Numbered from the stretch's first letter, positions 19,794 to 31,500 are shown. The stretch is 64,000 nt of DNA from Coniella vitis (GCA_011317545.1 WUJK01000007.1:930001-994000); one strand, 5' to 3'. Numbers and translations: made by a program. The notes: generated by a model from the sequence alone, not told the origin.

Positions 19794-21020
19794 CTAGGAG
19801 ACAATGATGTGGTTGAAATGGCCCGGCACTTTCTGCTGGCACTTTTCGCAGTCTGCCCGATATCCTATACTGAATGTCTTTTTCATGCCTGGGACATCCT
19901 GCGTCCATCCATTGAGTGTATGTCTGCTCCGTGAGTGTCCCTTTTTGGGCGACGGAGCAACAGTAGGCTCGATCTCCACACCTTGCGGGCGAAGATTGGA
20001 AGCCAAGTGGCTTGCAGTAGTCGGAGTAGAACAAGCACTACCAGTCACATCGCTCACTGTGCTCAGAGCACTTGGTGTGCGTTCCGGAACCGCAAAACCC
20101 ATGGCCGACGCCGCTCTAGGAGGTATACCATGATGCAATTGGCTATCCAACACCATCGTGGGAGAGTTCAAGTCTTCACCGCCGCTCTCGCTGATCGGTG
20201 AAGGCAGTCTTCGGTCCTGGACCAAGTTCCAGTCGGCCAGGGCTGTGCGATCCAGAGAGCGAGGCACCGAACTTGCGGGAGGCGGGTGACCAAAGCCGCT
20301 CGTCTGCAGCACATTCCCTGCTGCTCCACCCCAGTTGTTACCGCGAATTTGTGACGCAAAGGAACAGTGGATTGGAGTCGGCATTCTGCTGGTGATACCG
20401 CCCGGCTGGACAGGATCCGGCTGCGAAGGCCCCGTTCCCAAGTAGCCGTTGCTCTGTGCTTGTGCAACAGGTTCTATGCCATCCATGTCCATGTCCATGT
20501 CCATGTCGACGTCAGCTGTTTGATAGCCATCCACCATTTCTGGGGCATGACTGAAAGCCTCATCGTCCCTCGGACGTGGATTGATGACGCACGGTGACAT
20601 AAGACCCGTGTTGCCGGCTTGCATGTTCATTTTGCACATGTCCTCCGAGTCCGAATCGGCAGGGGTGAGGGTATGTGTGAACTGGCGCGGCGTTCCGTAC
20701 CACCCATTGTTGGTTGCATTATCATTGTTGTTATTGTTGAGATGGAGCGGAAACGACAGTCGTTTGGTAGATGGCGAGGCACGGAAGGGAAGGGATTGTA
20801 GACGTTTCTAGCAGTGAAGGGCCCCTGTCAGTACACGAGAGCATTATACGATATGCAAGTTGAAGCCAGAAACTAAGAAGAAGGGACAAGCAAGGGCTTC
20901 GGGCCAGCATACATTGCGGTGCTCTGTGAAGCCCTCGCTGCTTCCTATGGCAAGATCGCCGTCTCCATCTTCATCGCGGCCGCGCTTCTTGGACGCGGCT
21001 CCCCAGTGCTGGGCGAACAT
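19794..21020 (-). CDS. Conserved fungal protein of unknown function
   Basis: Two exons, 20913-21020 and 19794-20807, join in phase 0 across a GTATGC..CTAG intron to give 373 residues. It starts MFAQHWGAASKKRGRDED, which I take as the true start because the basic Lys-Lys-Arg-Gly-Arg patch is conserved in my recollection of homologues. The middle is Ser/Pro-rich and disordered, with a Met-Asp repeat (encoded by CATGTC units near 20483-20510). The C-terminus carries the strongly conserved block MKKTFSIGYRADCEKCQQKV followed by PGHFNHIIVS, with a CxxC pair. A small Zn-binding knuckle is possible but not shown. Such proteins are widespread in Pezizomycotina and have no assigned function. A nuclear location is a guess from the basic patches. 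Confidence 0.75.
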
Positions 21021-24000
21021 GCTTGGCAAGCTAGTTTCTTGCGGGGCTGTGTGCTTTGGCAAGGCGAGTAGCTTTTGGCGATTGACGTGTGGTAAGAATG
21101 GGTTGTGGAAACGAAAGCAAGTTGAGGCGGGTGGGCAGCGTTGCTTGTTATTGCTGATGCTGTCTGTCCACGCGTGGACTGGTTCAAGCAGACGGGTCAC
21201 GCCCTGGACGGCCTGGTTGCGGACCGGCCCTTTTGCACTGGCCCAGGCGAGAACGAAGTAGAGAGTAGGCGCGAATGGACCGTGCCGTTTTTCAGACCAG
21301 GAACCTTGGGTGCACCCACTGAAGCGGGTTGCCTTTGTGCCGTGTTCTGCAAAAAGACGCAGAAGGTGCGGTGTGCCGTCGAGGATGAGTGCAGCTAAAG
21401 CTGAGCCAGAGCCAGAATCGACCAACCCCCAGGCCGAAGTGTATCCAGGGTGGGATGAATGGGATGGGACGGGCAGCTGCAGGCGAGCGGAGGAAGCGGA
21501 GACTGCGTGTCTGGCAAGCACAGAGCGGAGATTTGGAGAGACGACTGCCACGGCAGCGTGCAGTAGAAGACAGGGAAAGGGGGAATGAAAAGGCCGGTAA
21601 ATATATCGAGTCGAGTCTTGGTCCAATTAAGCAAGTACAACTATCACGATCCAGCTCGAGTCGCCGCTGGGGTGTGTGCTTGAAAAAGCGCCCGAAGCAG
21701 ATATAAAATGGTACAACAGCGGCAAAGGCAAATGGCAATGGCACACACGAGGTGGCTGTGACGGCAGACGGAGGAAGGAGAAACAGTCAGACGGAGGGGA
21801 AAGGCGAGAGAATGGACAGTAGAAGAAAAGAAGAGGGGATTCCCACCAACCCAGCCAAGCCCAGATGCAAAGCCAACCTTGGAAGGCCCTGAGACCCCTG
21901 CTGTTGCCTGATCTGGCGGTGCTGGGGTGCAGAGGGGCGACGGGTTAAAGTCATGCGCGGACGGGCCTGTCAGGCCTGTCAGTGCACAGTTGGGGTATGC
22001 ACCTGCTTTGGGAAGGGATGCGTGCTGTATTTCTGCTACTATGTACTGCCATGTACTATGCACTCATGTACTGTGCTCTGTATGAGAAATTGGCTAGGCG
22101 ATACATGGTATTCGGTGTTGCAGGGTGCGAAAATTTGTGTACTACACACTGTGCCATTTTCTGACAACCAAGTCAACTACCATAGTCCGGAAGAGAGGCC
22201 AGGGTACTACTATGTACTATCATCCAAAAGTGTACTATGTGAATACTTGGGGTTATTCAATATCAAAACAGAAGGTAACGAGATGGAATGCAAAGCGATG
22301 TAATATGTACTATGTAGTGAGAAGAGTGAAAGTGGCTGTACAGTGCGCCATGCCATCTTCGGCCAAGCCCTTCGATGGCGCAGCGGGGCTCATGATATGG
22401 TAAGGACTATGTATACTTTCATCGAAGTCAATTATATAGACGCAATGGCTTTTTACTCGGCAGGCTGAGGAGTTCTAGAAGGGGAACCTCGTGGTTATGC
22501 ACGACATGTAGAAAACATCAAAGCTTCCCAATTACGCTCACGACTAGGGTTCTATTAGTGACGGCTCTCAACTAATTCCAGTGGCACAGGTGCGGTTAAA
22601 TTCAAAAAGGCTGTGATTCACCTCATATATACTCAATTCCCAGCATCGATTGACAGACAGCAGCCACCGAATTGTAGTTGAGCTGTACTACTTGTTGCAC
22701 TGTGAACAATCTACCTTGAATCCAGGGACCAACCGCCCAATAATGCCGTTGCACTGTACTATGTACTTAGATTTGATCCTATCGTCCAAAGTTGATGGCG
22801 TGCGTTTCAACCCATGGGTTTCGGAATAGCCTCAAACCTGGACGCCGAGGAGATTTCCCCGCTCTCAATAGGGGCTGCCCAGGACTGGAGAATATTCAAT
22901 TCCACATATTGATCTGTATTGTCAGCTCATTTCACCGGTAGAGTGTTGTCTTTTCTCCTTCAAGCAGGGCTCCCAAAGTGCAATATCGGAAAGTAGCAAA
23001 GCTCATGCAATCGAAGCGGCCAACCGACAGATGGGGATATCTAACGCGTCTTGTCACACTTGTACATTGCGCAACGGTTTCAGTCTCATCTTTTGATCCG
23101 TCATGACTCTTGCCTCTCTTTCGCTTGTCTACCAAACAACCAGCGATCGATGTTTGGTGGTCTGATGTTGGGGACTCTGGGACGACGAATGATGGATTGG
23201 CCCAGAACGGCCCCTTTGCAGATACGACGAATGCTGAGCTACAGAAAATCACTTGACGAGAACTCTTCTCGCTGTCTGAAGGCAGACCCTACCTAAGTAG
23301 GTAGGTATATCACGGGACACTAGGGCCTTTTGTTTTGCCCACGAATACACCAAAGACTGGCCTCCAAATGGACTGACGGGCCCGTTGCTGATACTACCTT
23401 TTGCAGCGCTCAAATCGCAGTGCCGGCACAATATGTTGCATGGAGAGAAACGCGACAGCATGCGCATGTACTTTTGAAGACTTTGGCCTAGATGTCGAGT
23501 TACTGGCGGCAAAGTGCAAGACCTAAGGCGGGCCGAGATCGGCACTTAAAAGAATGGGTCTAGGCCAGCCTACTGGAAGTCCTCTTGAGAGCCTCAACTT
23601 TTGGGCATGTGTGCCCCTCCCCCCCACCTTTTCCAATGCCCCTTCCCGCATTGCCGCTTTGAGCATGGAAGCTGCCCCGCCGTTACCCAATCGGAGGCGG
23701 CAAATAACCAACATGGGCGCCTGTTGGTGGCCTGCTGGTGCACTACATAGCACTATAATGTACGTACTGTATTCGAACCAACATCGTGAATAGCAGCCCT
23801 GCGTTCACATTGGAGATGTATACGGATTGTGACAGATCCAATGGGCTCTTCATCTGCTTGCTGGGTCGAGGGGATGTACTTTATCTCCCGCGACTTGCAG
23901 TACAACAGTGTAATTAATATGGTCCCATCCAAATTGTTCCACCATACGTCTTGCTGTGACTCACCACTTGCTCTCTTGGCACAAAAAGCCATTGAATCTC

Positions 24001-24389
24001 CTGGCGACGCTCTACAGACATTCTCTCTCGACCCTGAATACGCACCGTAACATAACAAACTCTTTCCTAAGCGCCAAGTCTCTTTGTTGCCAGCTTTTTG
24101 TCGCCTTGTCGGGGGCACACAAGCCACATCTCCCGTACATAGTGACCGAAAAACGCCCCTCCACCGACTCAAGGAGCCCCACAAAACTTTCCAACTCTTG
24201 CCTCGTCCGCTCTTCTACTCTCGCCGAAATTCTTCCAGCTTGGCGATTCGGAAAACTTCAAATCGTCGTGCTTGAGTCGCCCTTCTGCATACCAGAGCTG
24301 AAGCATTTTTCGCAGAGCCACCCGCGCCGAAGCCTACTCTGCCACGCTTCCTGTCCACTTTCCACGAGTTATTTTCCTTCAGACTCAAA
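21021..24389. other. Long intergenic region with palindromic TACTATGTAC words
   Basis: About 3.4 kb upstream of both the unknown protein (minus) and DAHP synthase (plus). The palindromic word family GTACTATGTAC/ACTATGTAC is concentrated at 22030-22320 and recurs at 22757. Several ORFs of 80-260 codons occur, but they overlap in opposite frames and contain no recognisable domain. I regard this as non-coding regulatory or UTR sequence. Confidence 0.5.
23957..23963. promoter_or_regulatory. CPC1/GCN4-type site TGACTCA
   Basis: The perfect palindromic TGACTCA core lies about 430 bp upstream of the DAHP synthase start codon. In fungi this is the binding site of the general amino acid control activator (Gcn4/CPC1), which induces aromatic amino acid synthesis genes. 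Half-site-like copies (GACTCA and TGAGTC) also occur at about 24167 and 24273. Confidence 0.55.
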
Positions 24390-25828
24390 ATGCCTGGAGT
24401 GATGCAGCAAGCGGCCACGGCCGATGACACGAGAAGTGCGTTTTGTCCTATCGAATCGATTCTGATTTCCACCCTTGAGACCATGTACCGTGGCAATTGC
24501 GTTCGGCCGTCCTGCTAGGAGACGTGAAAACGCCATTGCAATTGAATTTCGCTACGGCCCATTTCTTCTTGTTGTTGCTGTCTGGGCTATTGCATGAGCT
24601 GACCTGCCGCCTATTCACCTCTTTATAGTCGAGGGCCAGGATCCTCTGATCCAGCCCGCTCTCCTCGTTCAAGAGATCCCCGTCACCGATGCGTCCCTAG
24701 ATGCTGTCGTCAAGGGCCGTCGCGATGCTGCCGATATCGTCATGGGCCAGAACGACCGCCTGCTCGTTGTCGTCGGTCCTTGCTCCATTCACGACCCAGC
24801 CACCGCCCTCGAATACGCCGACCGCCTCAAGGCCCTGTCTGACAAGCTGTCCGACGACCTCTGCATCATCATGCGCGCCTACCTTGAGAAGCCCCGCACC
24901 ACTGTTGGCTGGAAGGGCCTGATCAACGACCCGGACATTGACGAGACCTTCAAGATCAACAAGGGCCTGCGCGTCTCGCGGCAAATGTTCTCGGACCTGA
25001 CGGCCAAGGGTATGCCCATTGCCAGTGAGATGCTCGACACCATCTCGCCCCAGTTCCTGGCCGACTTCATCTCGGTCGGCGCTATTGGCGCCCGCACAAC
25101 AGAGTCTCAGCTGCACCGTGAGCTGGCCTCTGGTCTGTCTTTCCCCGTGGGCTTCAAGAACGGTACAGACGGCAACTTGGGTGTTGCCATAGATGCCATT
25201 GGCGCCGCAGCAGCAAAGCACCACTTTATGGGCGTGACCAAGCAGGGTCTGGCCGCTATCACCCGCACCAAGGGCAACGAGCACGGTTTCGTCATCCTGC
25301 GTGGTGGTAGCAGGGGCCCCAACTACGAGAAGCAGTATGTCCAGGAGGCCAAGGAGACCTTGATCAAGAAGGGCCAAAAGCTCGCCATCATGGTGGACTG
25401 CTCTCATGGTACGTTTGCCCTCCCGCCCTCTTTTTTTTTTAATGCCCTCCATTTAAGTCTTCATTCTTTCCTTTTACGCATATGTTTGTATATATATGCT
25501 AATGACACAAAAATCAGGCAACTCCAACAAGAACCACCGCAACCAGCCAAAGGTTGCCAAGGTGGTCGGCGACCAGCTACGCGAAGGTGAAAACGCCATC
25601 ATTGGTGTCATGATTGAGTCCAACATCAACGAGGGTAACCAAAAAGTTCCTGCCGAGGGACCCTCGGCGCTGAAGAAGGGTGTCAGCATTACAGACGCCT
25701 GTATTGACTGGGAATCGACTGTCAGCGTGCTCGAGGACTTGGCCGAGGCAGTGAGAGAGCGGAGAGAAAAGAACAAGGGCGAGACCAATGGCCACCCACC
25801 CAAGACGACGCCTTTGGAAGAGGATTAA
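24390..25828 (+). CDS. 3-deoxy-D-arabino-heptulosonate 7-phosphate (DAHP) synthase, type I, ARO3/ARO4-like
   Basis: Three exons, 24390-24435, 24629-25408 and 25518-25828, are all joined in phase 1 and give 378 residues, the normal length. The enzyme condenses phosphoenolpyruvate and erythrose 4-phosphate, the first step of the shikimate pathway, in the cytosol. Family signatures are complete: GPCSIHD, MRAYLEKPRTTVGWKGLIND, GARTTESQLHRELASGLSFP, FKNGTDG, HHFMGVTKQG, DCSHGNSNK, GVMIESNINEGNQ and SITDACI. The N-terminus (MPGVMQQ, then DDTRIEGQDPLIQPALLVQE) resembles the ARO4-type (tyrosine-regulated) fungal enzymes more than ARO3. I cannot settle the feedback type from sequence alone. The C-terminus has a longer charged tail (about 20 residues) than the yeast enzymes. 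A TGACTCA site lies upstream. Confidence 0.95.
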
Positions 25829-26276
25829 GAGAATTCTCATCGTCTCTTTGCTGCATTTTTCTGTTTTTCTAAAAGTACACACAAGACCTTGGGGCGAGTC
25901 GCAAAAATATGGGGTAGTATTTTGACTGGGACGTGAAACCGAGAATCGGACCCGTCCAGCAGCATATCTGGGACATCGTCTTGTTGAAACGATGCATATG
26001 TGAAGTGTGAGCCGTCGATACCGACATTGTTCATTTGGCAGCTTCCACGTAGAACTGAAAAGCCAGCCTTGCGCAAGTCAACACACGGCCAAAACTCTTC
26101 ATAACTCACTACTCAGATGTCGCTGTAGACGGATAACAGGTAGACGCAGGATTGTAGTGCACGGCTGTTCGTCGTTCACCAAACACGTTAAAGACTTTGA
26201 ATATGGTGACCGCCATCTCATTATGCATATATAAATCGTACACCCAAACGCAGCCCTCTAAGCTCGTAGCCCGCCC
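25829..26276. other. Convergent 3' intergenic region
   Basis: About 450 bp between the stop codons of DAHP synthase and the Cys-motif membrane protein. No further gene was seen. Confidence 0.6.
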
Positions 26277-27153
26277 TCATGTAAAGGACGCACTCCCCTC
26301 CCTACTATGCCCAGCAACGCCCACATACCTTCCCTTCGCGGCGTCCGTCGCGTTGCCCCCTCCCATTCCACTCCTCGCGATTCCCAGTCCCGCAAGACCA
26401 GCTCGAATTGCACCCCCACTGCCCTCTCCACCATCTCTTCCCACTCTTCCTGCTCCTCCTTGCTGTCCACTAATCCGACCATTACCACCACCACCACCAC
26501 CACCACTGGGCCTCGCCTCATACACTTCCATGCCCTTCCTCAGCGCAGCCCAACCCAATAGCCCCGCAGTCCCCAGCAGGAAACCCCAGACAATGATCAT
26601 GTCTTTGCGGGAATCGCGCTGAAAACACATTGTCACAACATCCTTGTCCGTCGCGCCCTTGCAAATGGGGAGGGACTGGGCAAAGCAGAAGGCGCGGTTG
26701 CATTGGTTGCAAGATGGGGAAGGGGAGGACGGCGTGCGAGACTTGCGGCCACGGGGCTGGAGTGGTGCTGCTTCTGGGGAGGAGTCGAGAGAGGAAAAGT
26801 CAGAGAGGAAAGTATCGACGGAGGAGGAGGAGGATGATGATGATGTCGCTTCGTCGTTGTCGTCATTGTCGATGGAAAGGGAATCGCCCGGTTCTTTGAG
26901 ATGTGAAGTGGATAGAGTGGTGGATGTGGATTTTATTTCGATAATCGTGCTGTTGGTGAAGCAGGTGCATTTGCAAAAAGTTGGCGCTGCTGTTCAAGAG
27001 GTTATAGGGGTTAGTATTATTTCATTATCTTGACAGCTTTGCTTGGGTGATTAGTATCGATTGATTGCTCGAGAGAATGAATGGCTTACATGCTGCTGTT
27101 GCGATGGAGGCCAATGCCCCGAGAAGCAGGACGAGAAGAGAGAGGCGGTTCAT
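26277..27153 (-). CDS. Conserved fungal single-pass membrane protein with N-terminal CxCxC motif
   Basis: Two exons, 27090-27153 and 26277-26989, join in phase 1 to give 258 residues. An adjacent CAG acceptor at 26986 would drop one residue. The product begins with a clear signal peptide (MNRLSLLVLLLGALASIATA). The mature part starts with FCKCTCF (C27, C29, C31) and continues NSTIIEI. After a Ser/Asp-rich linker comes a second Cys cluster (CNQCNRAFCFAQSLPICKGA), then VVTMCFQRDSRKD. A transmembrane helix follows (IIVWGFLLGTAGLLGWAAL), then a Gly-rich cytosolic tail with an eight-Gly run. The pattern suggests a disulfide-bonded or metal-binding lumenal domain in the secretory pathway. Homologues of this layout are familiar from Pezizomycotina but, to my knowledge, have no function assigned. 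Confidence 0.75.
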
Positions 27154-27558
27154 TGTGGGCAACGTTGCGGTTGTGACATTGCTAGGTCGTCCCAGTATTG
27201 CTCTCTTAGCCCAGTCAATTGGCAGAATGGCGATGTCCGACAAGTTCACCAACAGCATCAAGGAGCCTGTTGTTGTCGACTCCAAAGGCCAGGCAGGCAG
27301 GGAACCGAGATCCCGCGGCTGCGCGTCTGGTGCCGGCCGCGAAAAGAAAAAAAAAGGAACCGCCTACCAACCCACCCACCCATTCATCCATCCACCCCTG
27401 TCACATTTTAGCTACTTTGCCGCAAAGTCACCCGGGTCGAAATTTCAACGGGCAGCCTGGTATTCTCGACACGAAGCTCTTCCCTTTTTTTCGCGGGGGG
27501 GCCCTTTCACCGATTGACACATCCACACCAAAACCTCGAGCTCCGCCAGATCGCCACA
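27154..27558. promoter_or_regulatory. Shared divergent promoter, 405 bp
   Basis: The start codons of the Cys-motif membrane protein (minus) and mL50 (plus) are only 405 bp apart, so both promoters must lie here. A run of A near 27344-27355 and CCCACC repeats are present. No TATA box is obvious. Confidence 0.6.
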
Positions 27559-28994
27559 ATGAAGAGGATACCGAGAATACGGCAGCCTTCTGCCGCTTTC
27601 ACCCAGCGCTTGCAGTCTACAGCTGCTGCTGCTGCGGCGGCGGCACCACACCAGCATGCTGCGGCCGCTGCTGTGTGCCGTTCTGCTGCGGCGACGACCA
27701 CAAGACGACGCGAGTTCTCCACGACGCCACAGGCGAGATTCCAGCCTTCTATAAGATCCTACGACTCTCCTAACAACAACACCACCACCTCCACCACCAC
27801 CGCCACACCAACCACAACCACCACTGCGACAACAACCCCTTCCGCCACGACCTCAGACGCCCTTTCCGCACCACCAGCAGCCGAAGAAGCCCAAGCCCAG
27901 GACCCCCTCGAGACGATCCAGAGCGACGACTTGCACGCCACCCAATCAACAAGCTCGTCCTCGATCGAAACAGACCTCACCCTCCCGCCGCAGGACACAA
28001 CCATTGCGCCGCGCGCCGATGAGCTCGCCGATGCCGACGCCAAGACGTACACGCCCGCGGACAACGCGGCGTCGCTGGAAGTTGTGGGCGGCCTGGGCGA
28101 TTGGTTCTCGCCCAAGCGCGACAACTGGGGCGCGAGCAAGAACTTTGTGGGCTTTGGCGCGAGCCTCAGGATCAACAACCCGGCGCTGCTGCAGGTGTGC
28201 GCTCGCCGGGCGGTTGTGGAAGCGCTTGCTGTCAAGGCGCACGCCGAGGGCGCGGGCTTGCTCACGGCGGCGTGGCGACGGGAAGGCGGGCGCGCGGCTG
28301 CGCTGAAGGCTCTGGGTCTGACGGTCCAGGTGGATGAGGCGGGCCAGGCTGTGCTGGAGGGGGATGTGGAGGGTGTGGTTCACGGTCTCTCCAATGACCC
28401 TCTTGCTGCTTCTACTGCGGCCGCCGCCGAGGGAATGAACATCACAGCCGAGGAGGCGAGGAGGATGCTCAAGTCGTGGGATGCGGGCTGGAGAAATATC
28501 TCGCTCGAGGATATCAAGGTTAAATTTGCGGTAAGCGAGCTTGGCTTCCCAGTCAACACTGCCATTACTACACACTATCACTACACTTCATTCTATCCGA
28601 ACACCCACCCAGGCTGACACGACACCTTTGTCCCCAGGTTACCAAGCGTCTCTTCCAGCTCACCGGCCACGCCATCCCCGACGCCAAGCTTGTTCACGTC
28701 ACCACAGTCGGCCAGCTTCTCGACCTGCTCGTCAAGCCCGCCCCCGCGCGCACCGTCCACAAGGCGATTGAGCAAAAGGGCGAGCTGACCAAGCTGCGCA
28801 ACGTCGAAGTCTTTGCCAAGCGGCAGACGCCCGTCCACGCGGCCAAGCGGACGGGACGCTGGAAGGTCATTGCGAAGGAGCTTGAGAAGAGAGGCCTGCC
28901 CGTGTTTGGGCACGGCGATGTTGACAAGAACAGGGAGCGCGAGTGGTACCGCGGCCCCATGCCGGATGCAAAGGACAAGAAGAAGAGGAGATGA
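27559..28994 (+). CDS. mrpl50: Mitochondrial large-subunit ribosomal protein mL50
   Basis: Two exons, 27559-28530 and 28638-28994, are joined in phase 0 across a GTAAGC..CCCCAG intron and give 442 residues. The N-terminus is basic with Ala-, Thr- and Ser-rich tracts and an Arg-rich RRREFSTT region typical of a mitochondrial presequence. A long low-complexity Thr/Ser stretch follows (about 75-105). The conserved part starts near LGDWFSPKRDNWGASKNFVG and FGASLRINNPALLQVCARRA. The C-terminal domain (VTKRLFQLTGHAIPDAKLVH, then VTTVGQLLDLLVKP) matches the mitochondrial L50 family. The tail is Lys-rich and ends KDKKKRR. Its role is structural, in the mitoribosome. The low-complexity N-terminus makes the protein longer than most homologues. 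Confidence 0.85.
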
Positions 28995-29578
28995 AGAGGG
29001 GGAGGGAAACGATAAAAAAGAAGAAAAAAAAGACCAAAGCAAAGTGCATAGTGTCATTTCGCAATGTGGATAGGGACATATGTAGCTCAATTGACCAGTT
29101 CGAAGCCCGTTGCAGGGACTGTACATTTACCTGGGATCACGTCATGGGGGTTTTTGAGGTACTTCTGGTGGCCACGTTGTTGAATTACGTGTGTCAGGTC
29201 AGACAATCGCATGTGATAGCGGAACAACACCAATTGCAATGGCTACAAGCATAGAAAGCACCACATCACGAGCACCAAGTACTGCCGACACACTCATCAA
29301 GCAATTGAGCGACTTTTGGTTCAATTGATCAAGATAAGTCTGCTCTTCTTTCTCATACCCAATTGCAAACACGCACACACACACACACACCACAACAAGC
29401 AGCCACACCACTCAAGCCTCCCATTTCAGGCGTTCGTCGTGGTTTCACCACCCTGTCCTCCCCTCAACTGTGTCGCAGAGTCCTTGACTCATTTGGGGGG
29501 CGGGGGTATGAACTAGTGCTGTACGTATACAAGTTTGCTGAGAAAGGGTGTCGAAATTTGAGCTTCAGTTGAAGCTGT
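28995..29578. other. Convergent intergenic region with (CA)n
   Basis: About 580 bp between mL50 and the metallothionein gene. It includes a CA repeat at about 29371-29391 and A-rich and C-rich runs. Confidence 0.6.
29371..29391. repeat. (AC)n microsatellite
   Basis: About ten AC dinucleotides, with one ACG interruption near the left end. Confidence 0.85.
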
Positions 29579-29758
29579 TTATTTCTTGTCACCGCAGTTG
29601 CCTAAGCACCCACACGAGTTATGATTTAGAATTCCCTATACTTGTTCCCCAGAAAGTGACCGTAGAAGAAAGGGGAAGGAAGAAAAAAAAACAGGGTGAA
29701 GCTTACAGCCGCCAGCAGAGGCGCAGGTGCAGTTAGAGCCGCAGTTGCATCCAGCCAT
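29579..29758 (-). CDS. Very short copper-type metallothionein (24 residues)
   Basis: Exon 1 (29707-29758) and exon 2 (29579-29601) join across a 105-bp GTAAGC..TTAG intron in phase 1. They encode MAGCNCGSNCTCASAGGCNC followed by GDKK and a TAA stop. Six of 24 residues are Cys (4, 6, 10, 12, 18, 20), arranged as three CxC pairs, with no aromatic residues. This is the layout of the small fungal copper metallothioneins, for example those of Neurospora (about 25 residues) and Magnaporthe. They chelate Cu(I) and zinc in the cytosol and often rise strongly with metal or during infection. Without the splice the reading frame runs on into the intron and looks meaningless. A TATA-like box lies about 170 bp upstream, as expected for a highly expressed gene. 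Confidence 0.87.
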
Positions 29759-29925
29759 TGTGATGGAGTGATGGGGTTGTTGTTGTTGTGAGAGTGTAGG
29801 AGAGAGAAAAGAGGTTAAGATTTCGGTTTGGTTTTGGAAGAGTATCGAGATGTTGCGATGATGAAGAAAGGAGAAGAAGGACTTGGCGCAGAGGTGGTCA
29901 GACCTTTCGAAGGAAGGGTGTACCC

Positions 29926-29938
29926 TTTTTATATATAT
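29926..29938 (-). promoter_or_regulatory. TATA-like box of the metallothionein gene
   Basis: Read on the minus strand this is TATATATAAAAAG, about 170 bp upstream of the metallothionein ATG. A strong TATA box suits an inducible gene. A CT-rich stretch lies between it and the start. Confidence 0.5.
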
Positions 29939-30690
29939 TCGCAACCCCTACTATATATGTATGTATGTATATATGTACTCTGTGCTTGTTTCCTCTTTCC
30001 CCAGGCCATGGAAGGGAAAAAAGGAAAAATACAGACCACCTGTTGAGTTGTAACGCTAGCTAGAGCTTCTTCTTGGTTGGCTTGCGGGAATTGTGCCTGT
30101 TGGGTCCCGGGGCGGGGGGCGGGGGGATCGAGAAGTTATAATGTACTATGTATAGTCAAGTCCGACTCTCTCTCAGCTTGTGAAAAAACTGCGGGAATTG
30201 TGTGCCTGGGACAGACACGGCGTTGTTGGAAACCCTGTGAACCAACACTGTGTGTTGCGTGCGTGCGTGAACCTTTTTTTTCTCTTTTCCATCATCGCCG
30301 GATGCGCTTCGCTTCTTTTCTTGGCTTTTCTTCACCTTTGTACCTTTTACCCCTTATTCGCTCTTGTATCTTGTTTTGCCCACACCCCCCACCTTCTCTC
30401 TGTGACTATAGTAAAACTGCAGCCTGCATGCTTGCCTTCCTCTCCCACGGCGGGGAAAACAAAAGGGAAGCCCATCCCTGGCAGCCAAGGCGCTGTGTCA
30501 GGGCGCGCAGTCGTCCGTCCTAAGTGAAAAAAAAAAAAAAAGCTTGGGCCCAAGAAAAGGTCCATGCTCAAGGATAGAGAAGAGGCCCGTGTGGTTGCCG
30601 ATCGGCTCGGTGGTGGTCCAAAAAGAGCCAGCCCAGCCAAGAACAACAATACCCCCCCCCCCCCCAAAAAAAAGAAGTGTGCTTGTACAT

Positions 30691-30725
30691 ACGATACGAC
30701 ACGACACGACACGATACGACACGAC
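30691..30725. repeat. ACGAC/ACGAT pentamer array
   Basis: Seven tandem pentamers of ACGAC, two of them varied to ACGAT, about 930 bp upstream of the metallothionein start. Confidence 0.85.
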
Positions 30726-30803
30726 TCAAAAGCCCCGAGGTCCATTTCGTTCCCCCAAATCTCCAAAGCTATCTACGCAACCGTTTCGTTGCTTTACTTT
30801 TGC

Positions 30804-30826
30804 CCCAATCCAATCCAATCCAATCC
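30804..30826. repeat. CCAAT pentamer array
   Basis: Four tandem CCAAT units. CCAAT is also the core bound by the HAP/CBF complex, but tandem spacing of 5 bp suggests simple repeat expansion. Confidence 0.8.
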
Positions 30827-31468
30827 ATCGCCCCGATAAGAAACGAGCCCCCTCCCCCCCCAAAACCGAGCTTGATGACTGCTAAACATGACTCTTTGCT
30901 TTTACGCAAAAAAGCTTGGCCTAAAAGCCCCTTCCCCCCCCCCCCCCCGGGAAACCATGGCGGGCCATTTGTTGATTTCCCCGATCTACCCGTACATAGT
31001 ACCCCCGTCGGCTTGTCTCGCTCCTTTCTCTTTTTTTTTTTTTTTTTTCTTTCTTTGGCTTCAAGATAGATCTCTCTCGCCTACGTGTGTCTATAAGACG
31101 CACGCCGGGGCCTCGGTCTACGGATATTCTTGCAATCTTGCCATACTGTCTTGTACTGTACTGCGTTATGCTGTACTGTACTATGCTATATTACTTACTA
31201 TACATAAACTGAAAAAAATAAATAAAAATGAAAATAAAAAAAGAATCCCAAAAACCATTCAGAAATGTCATGTGATTGCGATATGGAAGCTATACATATA
31301 TAGTATATCCCAACCCCAGTATATCATAATAAAGGGCAAAAAGCGCTCATTGATTAATTATTGTGAACAACAAGATAATATATAGAATCTTTTACTTTCC
31401 CAATCTGTTAAAAATGCCGGTATAAGCCCCCCCCCCTTTCAAAAGCACCAAAAATCAACAAGACGTCT

Positions 31469-31486
<18 letters not shown>

Positions 31487-31500
<14 letters not shown>

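Noticed and set aside
20844..21626. 260-codon minus-strand ORF as a full gene
   Set aside because: Only the part from Met at 21020 to the donor at 20913 is used as exon 1. The upstream part has no conserved features and is probably 5' UTR.
24697..25452. 251-codon minus-strand ORF opposite DAHP synthase
   Set aside because: It is an antisense shadow of a highly conserved plus-strand coding sequence.
27946..28581. 211-codon minus-strand ORF opposite mL50
   Set aside because: It is an antisense shadow frame in a GC-rich coding region.
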